Part shown: positions 11,271-18,773 of the stretch, one piece after another
Layout of the letters: the number at the start of each line of letters is the position of its first letter
Position numbering within the stretch: position 1 is the first letter of the stretch
Source: Streptomyces albidochromogenes
Lineage (GTDB): Bacteria > Actinomycetota > Actinomycetes > Streptomycetales > Streptomycetaceae
Length of the DNA stretch: 36,295 nucleotides
Assembly (NCBI RefSeq): GCF_005981925.1
Contig: NZ_VBVX01000031.1
Location: 1 to 36,295, forward strand
Reading direction: 5' to 3'
The notes under the pieces: generated by a model
Seen by the model: only the letters and a program-made list of their open reading frames with translations
Told to the model about the DNA's origin: nothing
Database searches by the model: none
Translations under genes and position numbers: made by a program

Positions 11271-11297
11271 CGGGGACCGCCTGCTCGGCGGTCCCCG
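11271..11297 (+). promoter_or_regulatory. Leader hairpin upstream of the permease
   Basis: CGGGGACCGCC (11271-11281) pairs perfectly with GGCGGTCCCCG (11287-11297) around a five-base loop. It lies inside the inferred 123-base leader of the permease, 82 bases before its start codon. A second GGACCGC/GCGGTC dyad follows near 11328-11342. It could be an attenuator, a stability element or a barrier to upstream transcription. It is not a recognised riboswitch. Confidence 0.5.
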
Positions 11298-11379
11298 AGC
11301 TCCGGGCTGATTTCTGACGCCCCGAGCGGACCGCTGCGGTCGCCGCCTTCCCGATCGGCAGCGATAAGGAGCCACCCCA

Positions 11380-12840
11380 GTGTTGGACGCAGCGCCACCC
11401 GTCACTCCCCAACCGGAATCCGAGCGTCCGAATCTCGGCAACCGGCTGATGCGGCGCAAGCCCGTCGAGCAGCTCGTCGCGGAAGGCGGCCAGGGCGACG
11501 GCGGCTCGCTCCGCCGCTCGCTCACCATGTGGCAGCTGACGATGATCAGCATCGGTGCCACGCTCGGCACCGGCATCTTCGTCGTGCTCGGCGAGGCCAC
11601 GCCACTGGCCGGCCCCGCCGTCGCGATCTCGTTCGTCATCGCCGGTCTCACCGCCCTCTTCTCGGCGCTCTCCTACGCGGAGCTCGCGGGTTCCATACCG
11701 GTGTCCGGCTCCTCGTACTCCTACTCGTACGCGACCATGGGCGAAGTCATCGCCTGGATCTGCGGCTGGTGCCTGGTCCTGGAGTACGGCGTGTCCGTCG
11801 CGGCCGTGGCCGTCGGCTGGGGCGAGTACCTCAACGAGCTGCTCGACGGCACGATCGGCGTCACGATCCCGGCCTCCGTCTCCGCGCCGCTCGGCGAGGG
11901 CGGATTCATCAACCTCCCGGCGCTGATCGTCATCCTGCTCGCCATGGTCTTCCTGATGGGCGGCGCCAAGGAGAGCGCCCGCGTCAACACGATCATGGTC
12001 GTCATCAAGATCGCCACGCTGGTCCTCTTCTGCGCCATCGGCTTCATGGGCATCAAGGCCGGCAACTACGCCCCGCTCGCCCCGCTCGGCGTCACCGGGA
12101 TCAGCGCCGCCGCGGCCACCCTGTTCTTCTCGTACATCGGCTTCGACGCCGCCTCCACCGCCGGTGAGGAAGCCAAGAACCCCAAGAAGGACCTGCCGCG
12201 CGCGATCATGCTGTCGCTGCTGATCGTCACCGTGCTCTACTGCCTCGTCGCCCTGGTCGCCGTCGGCGCCATGCCGTGGCAGGACTTCGAGGGCACCGAG
12301 GCGGCTCTCGCGCAGATCATGAAGGACGTCACCGGTCACAGCTTCTGGGGCGTCGTCCTGGCCGCCGGCGCGGTCGTGGCCATCGCCAGCGTCGTCTTCG
12401 CCGTGCTGTACGGCCAGACCCGCATCCTCTTCGCGATGTCCCGCGACGGCCTCGTCCCCAAGGTGTTCGCCAAGGTCGACGAGCGCACCGGCACGCCGAA
12501 GGCCAACGTCGTGATCGTGTCGCTGTTCTGCGGCGTCCTCGCGGCCTTCATCCCGCTCGGCGAGCTGGCCAACGCCACCAGCATCGGCACGCTCTTCGCC
12601 TTCGCTCTCGTGAACGTCGCCGTCGTCATCCTGCGGTACAAGCGCCCCGACATGCCGCGGACGTTCCGCGTGGCACTGTTCCCGGTGACGCCGATTCTCG
12701 GCTTCGCCTTCTGCGCGTACATGATGTTCAGCCTGCCCGGCAAGACCTGGGTCTACTTCGGTGGCTGGATGATCGCCGGGCTCGTGTTCTACTTCCTCTA
12801 CGGCATGCGCCGCTCCAGTCTGGCCACCGCAGAGAAGTGA
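11380..12840 (+). CDS. APC-superfamily amino-acid permease, cationic amino-acid transporter type
   Basis: A 486-residue inner-membrane protein of the CAT-like branch of the APC superfamily. The N terminus MRRKPVEQL just before the first helix, the helix-1 core MISIGATLGTGIFVVLG, and IPVSGSSYSYSYATMGEVIAWICGW are typical of cationic (Lys/Arg/ornithine) importers. The later segments FSYIGFDAASTAGEEAKNPKKDLP and GQTRILFAMSRDGLVP are also family hallmarks. I count about 12 hydrophobic segments. The GTG at 11380 has AAGGAG (11366-11371) eight bases upstream. The Lrp gene begins 10 bp after its stop, so they form one operon. Substrate Lys/Arg is inferred from family and from the downstream monooxygenase. 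Confidence 0.92.
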   Translation: MLDAAPPVTPQPESERPNLGNRLMRRKPVEQLVAEGGQGDGGSLRRSLTMWQLTMISIGATLGTGIFVVLGEATPLAGPAVAISFVIAGLTALFSALSYAELAGSIPVSGSSYSYSYATMGEVIAWICGWCLVLEYGVSVAAVAVGWGEYLNELLDGTIGVTIPASVSAPLGEGGFINLPALIVILLAMVFLMGGAKESARVNTIMVVIKIATLVLFCAIGFMGIKAGNYAPLAPLGVTGISAAAATLFFSYIGFDAASTAGEEAKNPKKDLPRAIMLSLLIVTVLYCLVALVAVGAMPWQDFEGTEAALAQIMKDVTGHSFWGVVLAAGAVVAIASVVFAVLYGQTRILFAMSRDGLVPKVFAKVDERTGTPKANVVIVSLFCGVLAAFIPLGELANATSIGTLFAFALVNVAVVILRYKRPDMPRTFRVALFPVTPILGFAFCAYMMFSLPGKTWVYFGGWMIAGLVFYFLYGMRRSSLATAEK

Positions 12841-12850
12841 TCCACCCGTA

Positions 12851-13306
12851 GTGCGACTGAACGATCTCGACGAACGCATCGTCCACGCCCTCGCCGAGGA
12901 CGCCCGCCGCAGTTACGCGGACATCGGCTCCGAGGTCGGCCTGTCCGCGCCCGCGGTGAAGCGGCGCGTGGACAGGCTGCGGGCGGAAGGCGCCATCACC
13001 GGCTTCACCGTCCGCGTCGACCCGGCCGCGCTGGGCTGGGAGACCGAGGGCTTCATCGAGATGTACTGCCGCCACAACACGTCCCCCGAGGACATCCGCC
13101 GTGGCCTGTCGCGCTACCCGGAGGTGGTGTCCGCGTCGACCGTCACCGGCGACGCGGACGCCGTCGTCCAGATCTTCGCCTCCGACATGCGCCACTTCGA
13201 GCGCGTGCTGGAGCGGATCGCGGGGGAGCCGTTCGTCGAGCGCACCAAGTCGGTGCTCGTGCTGTCCCCGCTGCTCCGGCGCTTCTCGTCGGGTTCGCCC
13301 GCCTAG
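12851..13306 (+). CDS. Lrp/AsnC-family transcriptional regulator
   Basis: A 151-residue regulator. The N-terminal helix-turn-helix (LNDLDERIVHALAEDARRSYADIGSEVGLS...VKRRVDRL) is followed by the RAM ligand-binding domain (ITGFTVRVDPAALG; VVSASTVTGDADAVVQIFASD). Lrp proteins form octamers that wrap DNA at helically phased sites and sense amino acids. The start is GTG at 12851, 10 bp after the permease stop. Together with the flanking genes it probably senses the imported amino acid and controls the permease and the amidase-monooxygenase genes. The shared triple CGCAA architecture upstream of both is the candidate operator. Confidence 0.92.
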   Translation: MRLNDLDERIVHALAEDARRSYADIGSEVGLSAPAVKRRVDRLRAEGAITGFTVRVDPAALGWETEGFIEMYCRHNTSPEDIRRGLSRYPEVVSASTVTGDADAVVQIFASDMRHFERVLERIAGEPFVERTKSVLVLSPLLRRFSSGSPA

Positions 13307-13314
13307 CGCTTCCG

Positions 13315-13340
13315 GGCGGCCGGCTCGCAGGCCGGCTGCC
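13315..13340 (+). terminator. First hairpin after the Lrp gene
   Basis: A ten-pair stem (13315-13324 with 13331-13340, one G-T pair) closes a six-base loop TCGCAG, eight bases after the Lrp stop. It is followed 20 bases later by a second, stronger hairpin. Confidence 0.55.
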
Positions 13341-13360
13341 GGAGCACCACCCCTGAAGTC

Positions 13361-13403
13361 GCCCGAGCCCGCCCCGGTCCTCTCGACCGGGGCGGGCTCG
13401 GGC
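13361..13403 (+). terminator. Strong terminator hairpin after the Lrp gene
   Basis: A perfect 19-bp stem: GCCCGAGCCCGCCCCGGTC (13361-13379) pairs with 13385-13403 around the loop CTCTC. It separates the permease-Lrp operon from the amidase promoter, so the amidase and oxidase genes need their own promoter. Confidence 0.85.
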
Positions 13404-13475
13404 CGGTCGGTCGTGGTGCCGGGCGGTGATCATCGCAGGGCGCGGGGACCGTCCGACGCGAGGCCCGGCGGCGTA

Positions 13476-13573
13476 CGCAATGAATCGCCGCGCACCCCGC
13501 TCGTTGCGCAACAGATCAACGGTCGGTCCGCAACGGTCGCGCCTTGTCCGGGTGCGAGCGCGGAACGTACCGT
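13476..13573 (+). promoter_or_regulatory. Amidase promoter with three phased CGCAA elements
   Basis: CGCAA occurs at 13476, 13507 and 13529, spaced 31 and 22 bp. The middle one is part of the perfect palindrome GTTGCGCAAC (13503-13512). The third lies in GTCGGTCCGCAA (13522-13533), matching the permease site. Ten bases later comes TTGTCC (13544-13549), an 18-bp spacer and TACCGT (13568-13573). The expected start near 13580 gives a leader of about 38 bases. Confidence 0.62.
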
Positions 13574-13617
13574 CATTACGTCTCCCGCACACCTTCCCCA
13601 CCAGCCCGAGGTCAGCC

Positions 13618-14415
13618 ATGCCGCCGTTGCGCACCGCACTGCTCCAGAGCTCCGGCCGTCCCGGCTCCGTCGAGGCGAACCTCAAGGTCCTCGACGACGC
13701 CGCGAGCCGTGCCGCGGCGGCGGGCGCGGGGCTGCTGGTCTGCCCGGAGATGTTCCTGACCGGCTATGCCATCGGGGCGGACGTGCACCGGCTGGCCGAG
13801 CCCGCCGACGGGGAGGCCGCCGACGCCGTCGCGGACATCGCCGTACGCCACGGGCTGGCCGTCCACTACGGCTACCCCGAGCGCGACGGGGACGCCGTCT
13901 ACAACTCCGCGCAGCTCATCGGCCCCGACGGCACGCGCCTCGCGAACTACCGCAAGACGCACCTCTTCGGCTGCTTCGAGCAGGAGTGGTTCACGCCCGG
14001 CGACGACACGGTCGTCCAGGCGGAGCTCGGCGGCCTGACCGTGGGCCTCATGATCTGCTACGACGTCGAGTTCCCGGAGAACGTCCGCGCCCACGCGCTC
14101 GCGGGCACCGACCTGCTGCTGGTGCCGACCGCGCAGATGCACCCGTTCCAGTTCGTCGCCGAGTCCGTGGTCCCCGTGCGGGCCTTCGAGAACCAGATGT
14201 ACGTCGCCTATGTGAACCGGACCGGCGCCGAGGGCGAGTTCGAGTTCGTCGGGCTGAGCTGCCTGGCCGGTCCCGACGGGGCCTCCAGGGCCCGCGCCGG
14301 GCGCGGTGAGGAGCTGGTGTTCGGCGACGCCGACCCCGAGTTCCTGCGGGCGTCGCGCGAGAACAACCCGTACCTGCGCGACCGCCGCCCCGGGCTGTAC
14401 GCGTCCCTGGCCTGA
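13618..14415 (+). CDS. Nitrilase-superfamily omega-amidase (DavA-like)
   Basis: A 265-residue carbon-nitrogen hydrolase. The Glu-Lys-Cys triad is complete: Glu44 in VCPEMFLTGY, Lys113 in NYRKTHLFG and Cys148 in LMICYDVEFPEN. Length and these segments resemble Pseudomonas DavA (5-aminovaleramide amidohydrolase); a 4-guanidinobutyramide amidase is the alternative. The enzyme would hydrolyse the amide made by the downstream monooxygenase to the omega-amino or guanidino acid plus ammonia. The ATG at 13618 has GAGG six bases upstream. The monooxygenase gene starts 53 bp after its stop, and the pair probably shares the promoter at 13544-13573. Confidence 0.9.
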   Translation: MPPLRTALLQSSGRPGSVEANLKVLDDAASRAAAAGAGLLVCPEMFLTGYAIGADVHRLAEPADGEAADAVADIAVRHGLAVHYGYPERDGDAVYNSAQLIGPDGTRLANYRKTHLFGCFEQEWFTPGDDTVVQAELGGLTVGLMICYDVEFPENVRAHALAGTDLLLVPTAQMHPFQFVAESVVPVRAFENQMYVAYVNRTGAEGEFEFVGLSCLAGPDGASRARAGRGEELVFGDADPEFLRASRENNPYLRDRRPGLYASLA

Positions 14416-14468
14416 CGCCGCCCCCGCCTCGCCCCCTCACTTCTCGTTTTCGCAAGGAGCCCGACCCC

Positions 14469-16160
14469 ATGACGTCCACGGTGCCCACCGCCGTCCAGCA
14501 CACCGACGCGCAGCCGCCGATCACCATGTTCGGTCCGGACTTCCCCTACGCGTACGACGACTTCCTCGCGCACCCGGCGGGCCTCGGCCAGATACCGGCG
14601 ACCGAGCACGGCACCGAGGTCGCGGTCATCGGCGGCGGCCTGTCCGGCATCATCGCGGCGTACGAGCTGATGAAGATGGGCCTCAAGCCCGTCGTGTACG
14701 AGGCCGACCAGATCGGCGGCCGGCTGCGCACCGTCGGGTTCGAGGGCTGCGACGAGTCGCTGACGGCCGAGATGGGCGCCATGCGCTTCCCGCCGTCCTC
14801 CACGGCGCTCCAGCACTACATCGACCTGGTGGGCCTGGAGACGAAGGCGTTCCCCAACCCGCTGGCCCCCGAGACCCCGTCGACCGTCGTCGACCTCAAG
14901 GGCGAGTCGCACTACGCCGTGACCGTCGACGACCTGCCGCAGGTCTACCGCGACGTCATGAACGCCTGGAACGCCTGCCTCGAAGAGGGCGCCGACTTCT
15001 CCGACATGAACCAGGCCATGCGGGAGCGCGACGTACCGCGCATCCGGGAGATCTGGGCCAAGCTCGTCGAGAAGCTCGACAACCAGACCTTCTACGGCTT
15101 CCTCTGTGAGTCCGAGTCGTTCAAGTCCTTCCGGCACCGCGAGATCTTCGGTCAGGTCGGCTTCGGCACCGGCGGCTGGGACACCGACTTCCCGAACTCC
15201 ATCCTGGAGATCCTGCGCGTCGTCTACACCGAGGCGGACGACCACCACCGCGGCATCGTCGGCGGCAGCCAGCAGCTTCCCGTCCGGCTGTGGGAGCGCG
15301 AGCCGGTCAAGCTCGTGCACTGGCCGCTCGGTACGTCGCTGAAGTCCCTCCACGTGGGCGAGCCGAAGCCCGCCGTCACGCGCCTGCACCGTACGGCCGG
15401 CAACCGGATCACCGTCACCGACGCCTCCGGCGACATCCGCACGTACCAGGCGGCGATCTTCACCGCGCAGTCGTGGATGCTGCTCTCCAAGATCACGTGT
15501 GACGACTCGCTGTTCCCCATCGACCACTGGACGGCGATGGAGCGTACCCACTACATGGAGAGCTCCAAGCTCTTCGTCCCGGTCGACCGGCCGTTCTGGC
15601 TGGACAAGGACGAGGAGACCGGCCGTGACGTCATGTCGATGACGCTCACCGACCGGATGACGCGCGGCACGTACCTGCTGGACGACGGCCCGGACAAGCC
15701 CGCCACCATCTGCCTCTCGTACACGTGGTGCGACGACAGCCTCAAGTGGCTGCCGCTGTCCGCGAACGAGCGGATGGAGGTCATGCTGAAGTCGCTGGGC
15801 GAGATCTACCCGAAGGTCGACATCCGCCGTCACATCATCGGCAACCCGGTGACCGTGTCGTGGGAGAACGAGCCGTACTTCATGGGCGCGTTCAAGGCGA
15901 ACCTGCCCGGCCACTACCGCTACCAGCGCCGCCTGTTCACCCACTTCATGCAGGACCGCCTCCCCGAGGACAAGCGCGGCATCTTCCTCGCGGGCGACGA
16001 CATCTCGTGGACGGCCGGGTGGGCCGAGGGCGCCGTGCAGACCGCGCTGAACGCCGTGTGGGGCGTCATGCACCACTTCGGCGGTACGACCGACCCGACG
16101 AACCCGGGCCCCGGCGACCTCTACGACGAGATCGCCCCGGTCGAGCTGCCGGAGGACTGA
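14469..16160 (+). CDS. Flavin amino-acid 2-monooxygenase (DavB-like lysine/arginine type)
   Basis: A 563-residue FAD-dependent amine-oxidase-fold enzyme. The dinucleotide-binding motif is VAVIGGGLSGIIAAYELMKMG (GxGxxG at 55-60), followed by VVYEADQIGGRLRT and the substrate-site strip EMGAMRFPPSS. The C-terminal FAD contact is IFLAGDDISWTAGWAEGAVQTA. N-terminal ITMFGPDFPYAYDDF and C-terminal NPGPGDLYDEI match what I recall of lysine 2-monooxygenase (DavB), which turns L-lysine, O2 into 5-aminovaleramide and CO2. Streptomyces arginine 2-monooxygenase, giving 4-guanidinobutyramide, is a close alternative. AAGGAG lies nine bases before the ATG. The substrate is inferred; the amide-forming class is strongly supported by the adjacent amidase. 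Confidence 0.9.
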   Translation: MTSTVPTAVQHTDAQPPITMFGPDFPYAYDDFLAHPAGLGQIPATEHGTEVAVIGGGLSGIIAAYELMKMGLKPVVYEADQIGGRLRTVGFEGCDESLTAEMGAMRFPPSSTALQHYIDLVGLETKAFPNPLAPETPSTVVDLKGESHYAVTVDDLPQVYRDVMNAWNACLEEGADFSDMNQAMRERDVPRIREIWAKLVEKLDNQTFYGFLCESESFKSFRHREIFGQVGFGTGGWDTDFPNSILEILRVVYTEADDHHRGIVGGSQQLPVRLWEREPVKLVHWPLGTSLKSLHVGEPKPAVTRLHRTAGNRITVTDASGDIRTYQAAIFTAQSWMLLSKITCDDSLFPIDHWTAMERTHYMESSKLFVPVDRPFWLDKDEETGRDVMSMTLTDRMTRGTYLLDDGPDKPATICLSYTWCDDSLKWLPLSANERMEVMLKSLGEIYPKVDIRRHIIGNPVTVSWENEPYFMGAFKANLPGHYRYQRRLFTHFMQDRLPEDKRGIFLAGDDISWTAGWAEGAVQTALNAVWGVMHHFGGTTDPTNPGPGDLYDEIAPVELPED

Positions 16161-16201
16161 CCCCGGACACCTCCGGGCACGTCCTTCCCCCCCAGGAACA
16201 T

Positions 16202-16240
16202 GCCGCTCGGGCCGGCCGCGATCCGGCCGGCCCGAGCGGC
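16202..16240. terminator. Bidirectional terminator after the monooxygenase
   Basis: A perfect 17-bp stem, 16202-16218 (GCCGCTCGGGCCGGCCG) with 16224-16240, closes the loop CGATC. It lies between the convergent monooxygenase and binding-protein genes. Confidence 0.87.
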
Positions 16241-16256
16241 CATCAACAGCCCTGTG

Positions 16257-17789
16257 CTACTCACCGGCGCAGGGCTTCGCCGCTTCCGGGGCGGCGCACG
16301 GCAGGTGGCCGTGGGTGCGGATGATGTCCTGGCCGCTCCCGCGCGTCAGGTAGACGAGGAAGCTGGAGACCAGGGAGTCGGCGGGCGGGCTGCCGTACGT
16401 GTAGGCGTACTCGATCTCGTGGTACGGGTAGCCGCCGGCCCCGATGCCCTCGATGCTCGGCTCCCGGCCGTCCAGGCGCAGGCGGTGGAGGCCGCCGGGG
16501 ACGGTGCCCGAGCGCAGTTCGCTGTAGCCCAGGGCGCCCGGCACGGAGGCGACCTCGGCCAGCACCTGCTCGGTCGAGTCGAGCTCGCAGCGGATGACGC
16601 CGGGCCGCCCGTCGTCCCGCCGGACGCAGTCCTGCGAGGTGTTCGCGGGCTCGCCGCCGCCCAGCACACGGCGCTGGAAGACCTGCCGGGTGCCGGAGTT
16701 GGCGTCCCGGCTCACGAGGCGGACCGGCAGGTCGGGCCCGTCCAGCTCCTTCCAGTTGCGGACGGTGCCGGCGTACAGCGCGCGTACCTGCGCGGTCGTC
16801 AGACCCTTGAGCCGCACGCGGTCGTTGAGCACCAGGGCGAACGCGGAGACCGCCACCCGGCTCTCGCGCAGCCGGGGATAGCCGTTCGGCTTCGGGCCGT
16901 CGGCCAGGGCGACGACGGCGGGCGAGCCGTCCTCGGCCGCGGCGCCCGCCTCGTCGAGAGCGCGGATGCCGGCGGTACTGCCGTGGGTGTCCACGGTGAT
17001 CTCCGAACCGGGGCACTCGTCCTCGTACTTCTCGGCCAGCTCCTCGGCGACCGGCGTGAACGCGGTGGAGCCGGTCACGGTCAGCTTCCCGGTGGCGCAG
17101 CCCATCGGCGGCGGGTCCGCGTCGTCGCGTACGACGGTGAGGGTGGCCAGGGCGACGACGCAGACGGCGAGCGCGAGGATCAGGGTCCGGGCCGGGCGGC
17201 TGAACACGGGCGGCTTGTCGTCCGGCGTGGTGCTCTCGTTGGGCATCACCGCGCCGTCCTGGATGCCGCCGGTCACCCGGACCGCACTGCCGACACCGCC
17301 CCCGCCGAGCAGGACCAGGAGTTTGTAGTGCTGGCCCCGGTTGAGCGGCACCTTCGGCAGGTGCACCCGGTTGTGGTCGTGCCGCATCCCCGCCTCGGGC
17401 GTGAAGTGCGCCATCAGGTGGGCGTGTTCGGGATTGGGCTGGGTGACCGCCACACCGCGGACCGTGCGGTCGGTGAAGTGGACGGTCAGGCCGTGCGTGT
17501 CCGGGCCCGTGTAGTCGGTGGCCGAGATGCCCTGCGCGCCGTCGTTCTCGATCCGGAGCAGAACGAGGGTGGCGTTGGACATGCCGGGGGAGTCGTCGAA
17601 CAGGCCCAGCCGCACGGTGTCGTGGCCGCCTCGCGCGTCGCCGCCGATGGGGGTGTCCATCTGCACGCGGTAGCCGATCCGCTTGCGGCGCGGGACCCGG
17701 CGCTCGTACCAGAAGGGCCCCACCGCGGCCGCCACGCCGACCATCGCGGTCAGCAGCGCCACCACGTTCTCGGGGTTCAACCAGTCCAC
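16257..17789 (-). CDS. Membrane-anchored PstS-like substrate-binding protein
   Basis: A 510-residue protein of unusual build. Helix 1 covers about residues 9-27 and is followed by the basic stretch RRVPRRKR. A beta-rich domain without cysteine spans about 28-200. Helix 2 is about 202-220 (LILALAVCVVALATLTVV), and a PstS-type phosphate-binding-like domain runs from 231 to the end (LTVTGSTAF, RDANSGTRQVF, GALGYSELR). The C-terminal domain has six cysteines. Positive charge after helix 1 and before helix 2 suggests the middle domain is cytoplasmic and the binding domain outside, i.e. a receptor rather than an ABC-transporter lipoprotein. No ABC genes are adjacent. The GTG at 17789 has a GAGGG stretch upstream. 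Ligand and role are unknown. Confidence 0.82.
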   Translation of the reverse strand: MDWLNPENVVALLTAMVGVAAAVGPFWYERRVPRRKRIGYRVQMDTPIGGDARGGHDTVRLGLFDDSPGMSNATLVLLRIENDGAQGISATDYTGPDTHGLTVHFTDRTVRGVAVTQPNPEHAHLMAHFTPEAGMRHDHNRVHLPKVPLNRGQHYKLLVLLGGGGVGSAVRVTGGIQDGAVMPNESTTPDDKPPVFSRPARTLILALAVCVVALATLTVVRDDADPPPMGCATGKLTVTGSTAFTPVAEELAEKYEDECPGSEITVDTHGSTAGIRALDEAGAAAEDGSPAVVALADGPKPNGYPRLRESRVAVSAFALVLNDRVRLKGLTTAQVRALYAGTVRNWKELDGPDLPVRLVSRDANSGTRQVFQRRVLGGGEPANTSQDCVRRDDGRPGVIRCELDSTEQVLAEVASVPGALGYSELRSGTVPGGLHRLRLDGREPSIEGIGAGGYPYHEIEYAYTYGSPPADSLVSSFLVYLTRGSGQDIIRTHGHLPCAAPEAAKPCAGE

Positions 17790-17913
17790 GCGTTCGCCCT
17801 CGCCCCAGCCTGCCGCGCCCGCCCGTTCGCGCGCTTGTGCGGGTCAGGGTAGGGCCGGTGGGGGCGCGTGCAGCCGGGCCGGGGCAGTCCGACGGACGCT
17901 GTTCACCGGGGCT

Positions 17914-18654
17914 TCACCGGAGCGCGTCGGCGGGCCGGGTCCGGTCGCCGCCGGGCAGCGGCGTCAGCAGCATCCGCCCGACCAGGCCCACGCCTTCGTC
18001 CAGCCGCCGGGTGAAGTCCTCCGCCAGCTCGGGCAGTTCACGCAGCCGCCACAGGAGGCGGGCGGCGGACCAGGCGGCGTCACGGGCCCGCTCCAGGCTC
18101 CACGAGCCGAGCAGATGGGTCAGCGGATCGGCGATCTCCAGCAGGTCGGGCCCCGGCATCAGCTCCTCGCGGACGCGCTCCTCCAGTGCCACCAGGGTGT
18201 CGCCCACTCGGTCGAAGGCATTCTCCAGATCGGCCGGCCGGCAGCCGAGCACGTCACAGGAGTCGACCACGGCCAGCGCCAGGTCGTGCCCGATGTGCGC
18301 GTTGATCCCGGCCAGTGCGAACTGCAGCGGCCGTACGCCCGGATGGCGCCGGTACATCAGCAGCGGCCGCCAGCAGGCGGGCCCGCGCCGCCCCGCCGAC
18401 GAGGCGTCCACGGCCCGGAGGTAGCGTTCGGCGAAGAGCACGTCGAGCGTGGCGGCGGCGCGGGCGTCGGGGAACAGGCCGCCGTCGATGCGCCGGTCGA
18501 TCTCCTCGGTGACCGCGAGGTAGACCCGGTTGAAGACCGCGAGGCCGTCCGACGGCGGCCAGTCGCAGCGGAAGGAACGCATCCGCGCCACCACCGCGTC
18601 GACCGAGGTCCGGGAGCGGTCCGTCTGAGCTGGGAAGTGCTCGATCTGCGCCAT
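17914..18654 (-). CDS. DUF5995-family protein
   Basis: A 246-residue, mostly helical, soluble protein without signal peptide. The segment LQFALAGINAHIGHDLALAVVD, with closely spaced His residues, looks like the family's conserved core and could bind a metal or cofactor. The family (DUF5995) is widespread in actinobacteria and has no established function; assignment is from memory of its motif. The ATG at 18654 diverges from the GH6 cellulase gene. The binding-protein gene follows on the same strand after 124 bp in which I see no other feature. Confidence 0.7.
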   Translation of the reverse strand: MAQIEHFPAQTDRSRTSVDAVVARMRSFRCDWPPSDGLAVFNRVYLAVTEEIDRRIDGGLFPDARAAATLDVLFAERYLRAVDASSAGRRGPACWRPLLMYRRHPGVRPLQFALAGINAHIGHDLALAVVDSCDVLGCRPADLENAFDRVGDTLVALEERVREELMPGPDLLEIADPLTHLLGSWSLERARDAAWSAARLLWRLRELPELAEDFTRRLDEGVGLVGRMLLTPLPGGDRTRPADALR

Positions 18655-18705
18655 ACGGGCAGCGTCGCAGCCCTAGGCTTTTTCCCGGGCGACGTAGACA
18701 CGGGC

Positions 18706-18723
18706 TTCCCCAGAACGGGGGAA
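18706..18723. promoter_or_regulatory. Inverted repeat TTCCCC-N6-GGGGAA before the cellulase gene
   Basis: TTCCCC (18706-18711) and GGGGAA (18718-18723) form a dyad in the 119-bp divergent gap, 50 bp before the cellulase GTG. It may be an operator. It does not match the CebR cellulase operator (TGGGAGCGCTCCCA). Confidence 0.35.
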
Positions 18724-18773
18724 CGAACCGTGTCGCGGGCGCCGGGGGACGGCCGACCGGGGGGAGAACCAGG

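Noticed and set aside
11251..11379. T-box or known amino-acid riboswitch in the permease leader
   Set aside because: No T-box sequence, lysine-riboswitch or glycine-riboswitch core is recognisable.
14208..16076. 622-codon reverse frame over the amidase end and monooxygenase
   Set aside because: Low-complexity Val/Arg/Gly/Asp shadow of a well-conserved forward enzyme.
18655..18773. CebR operator before the cellulase gene
   Set aside because: No TGGGAGCGCTCCCA-like palindrome is present; only a different dyad is seen.
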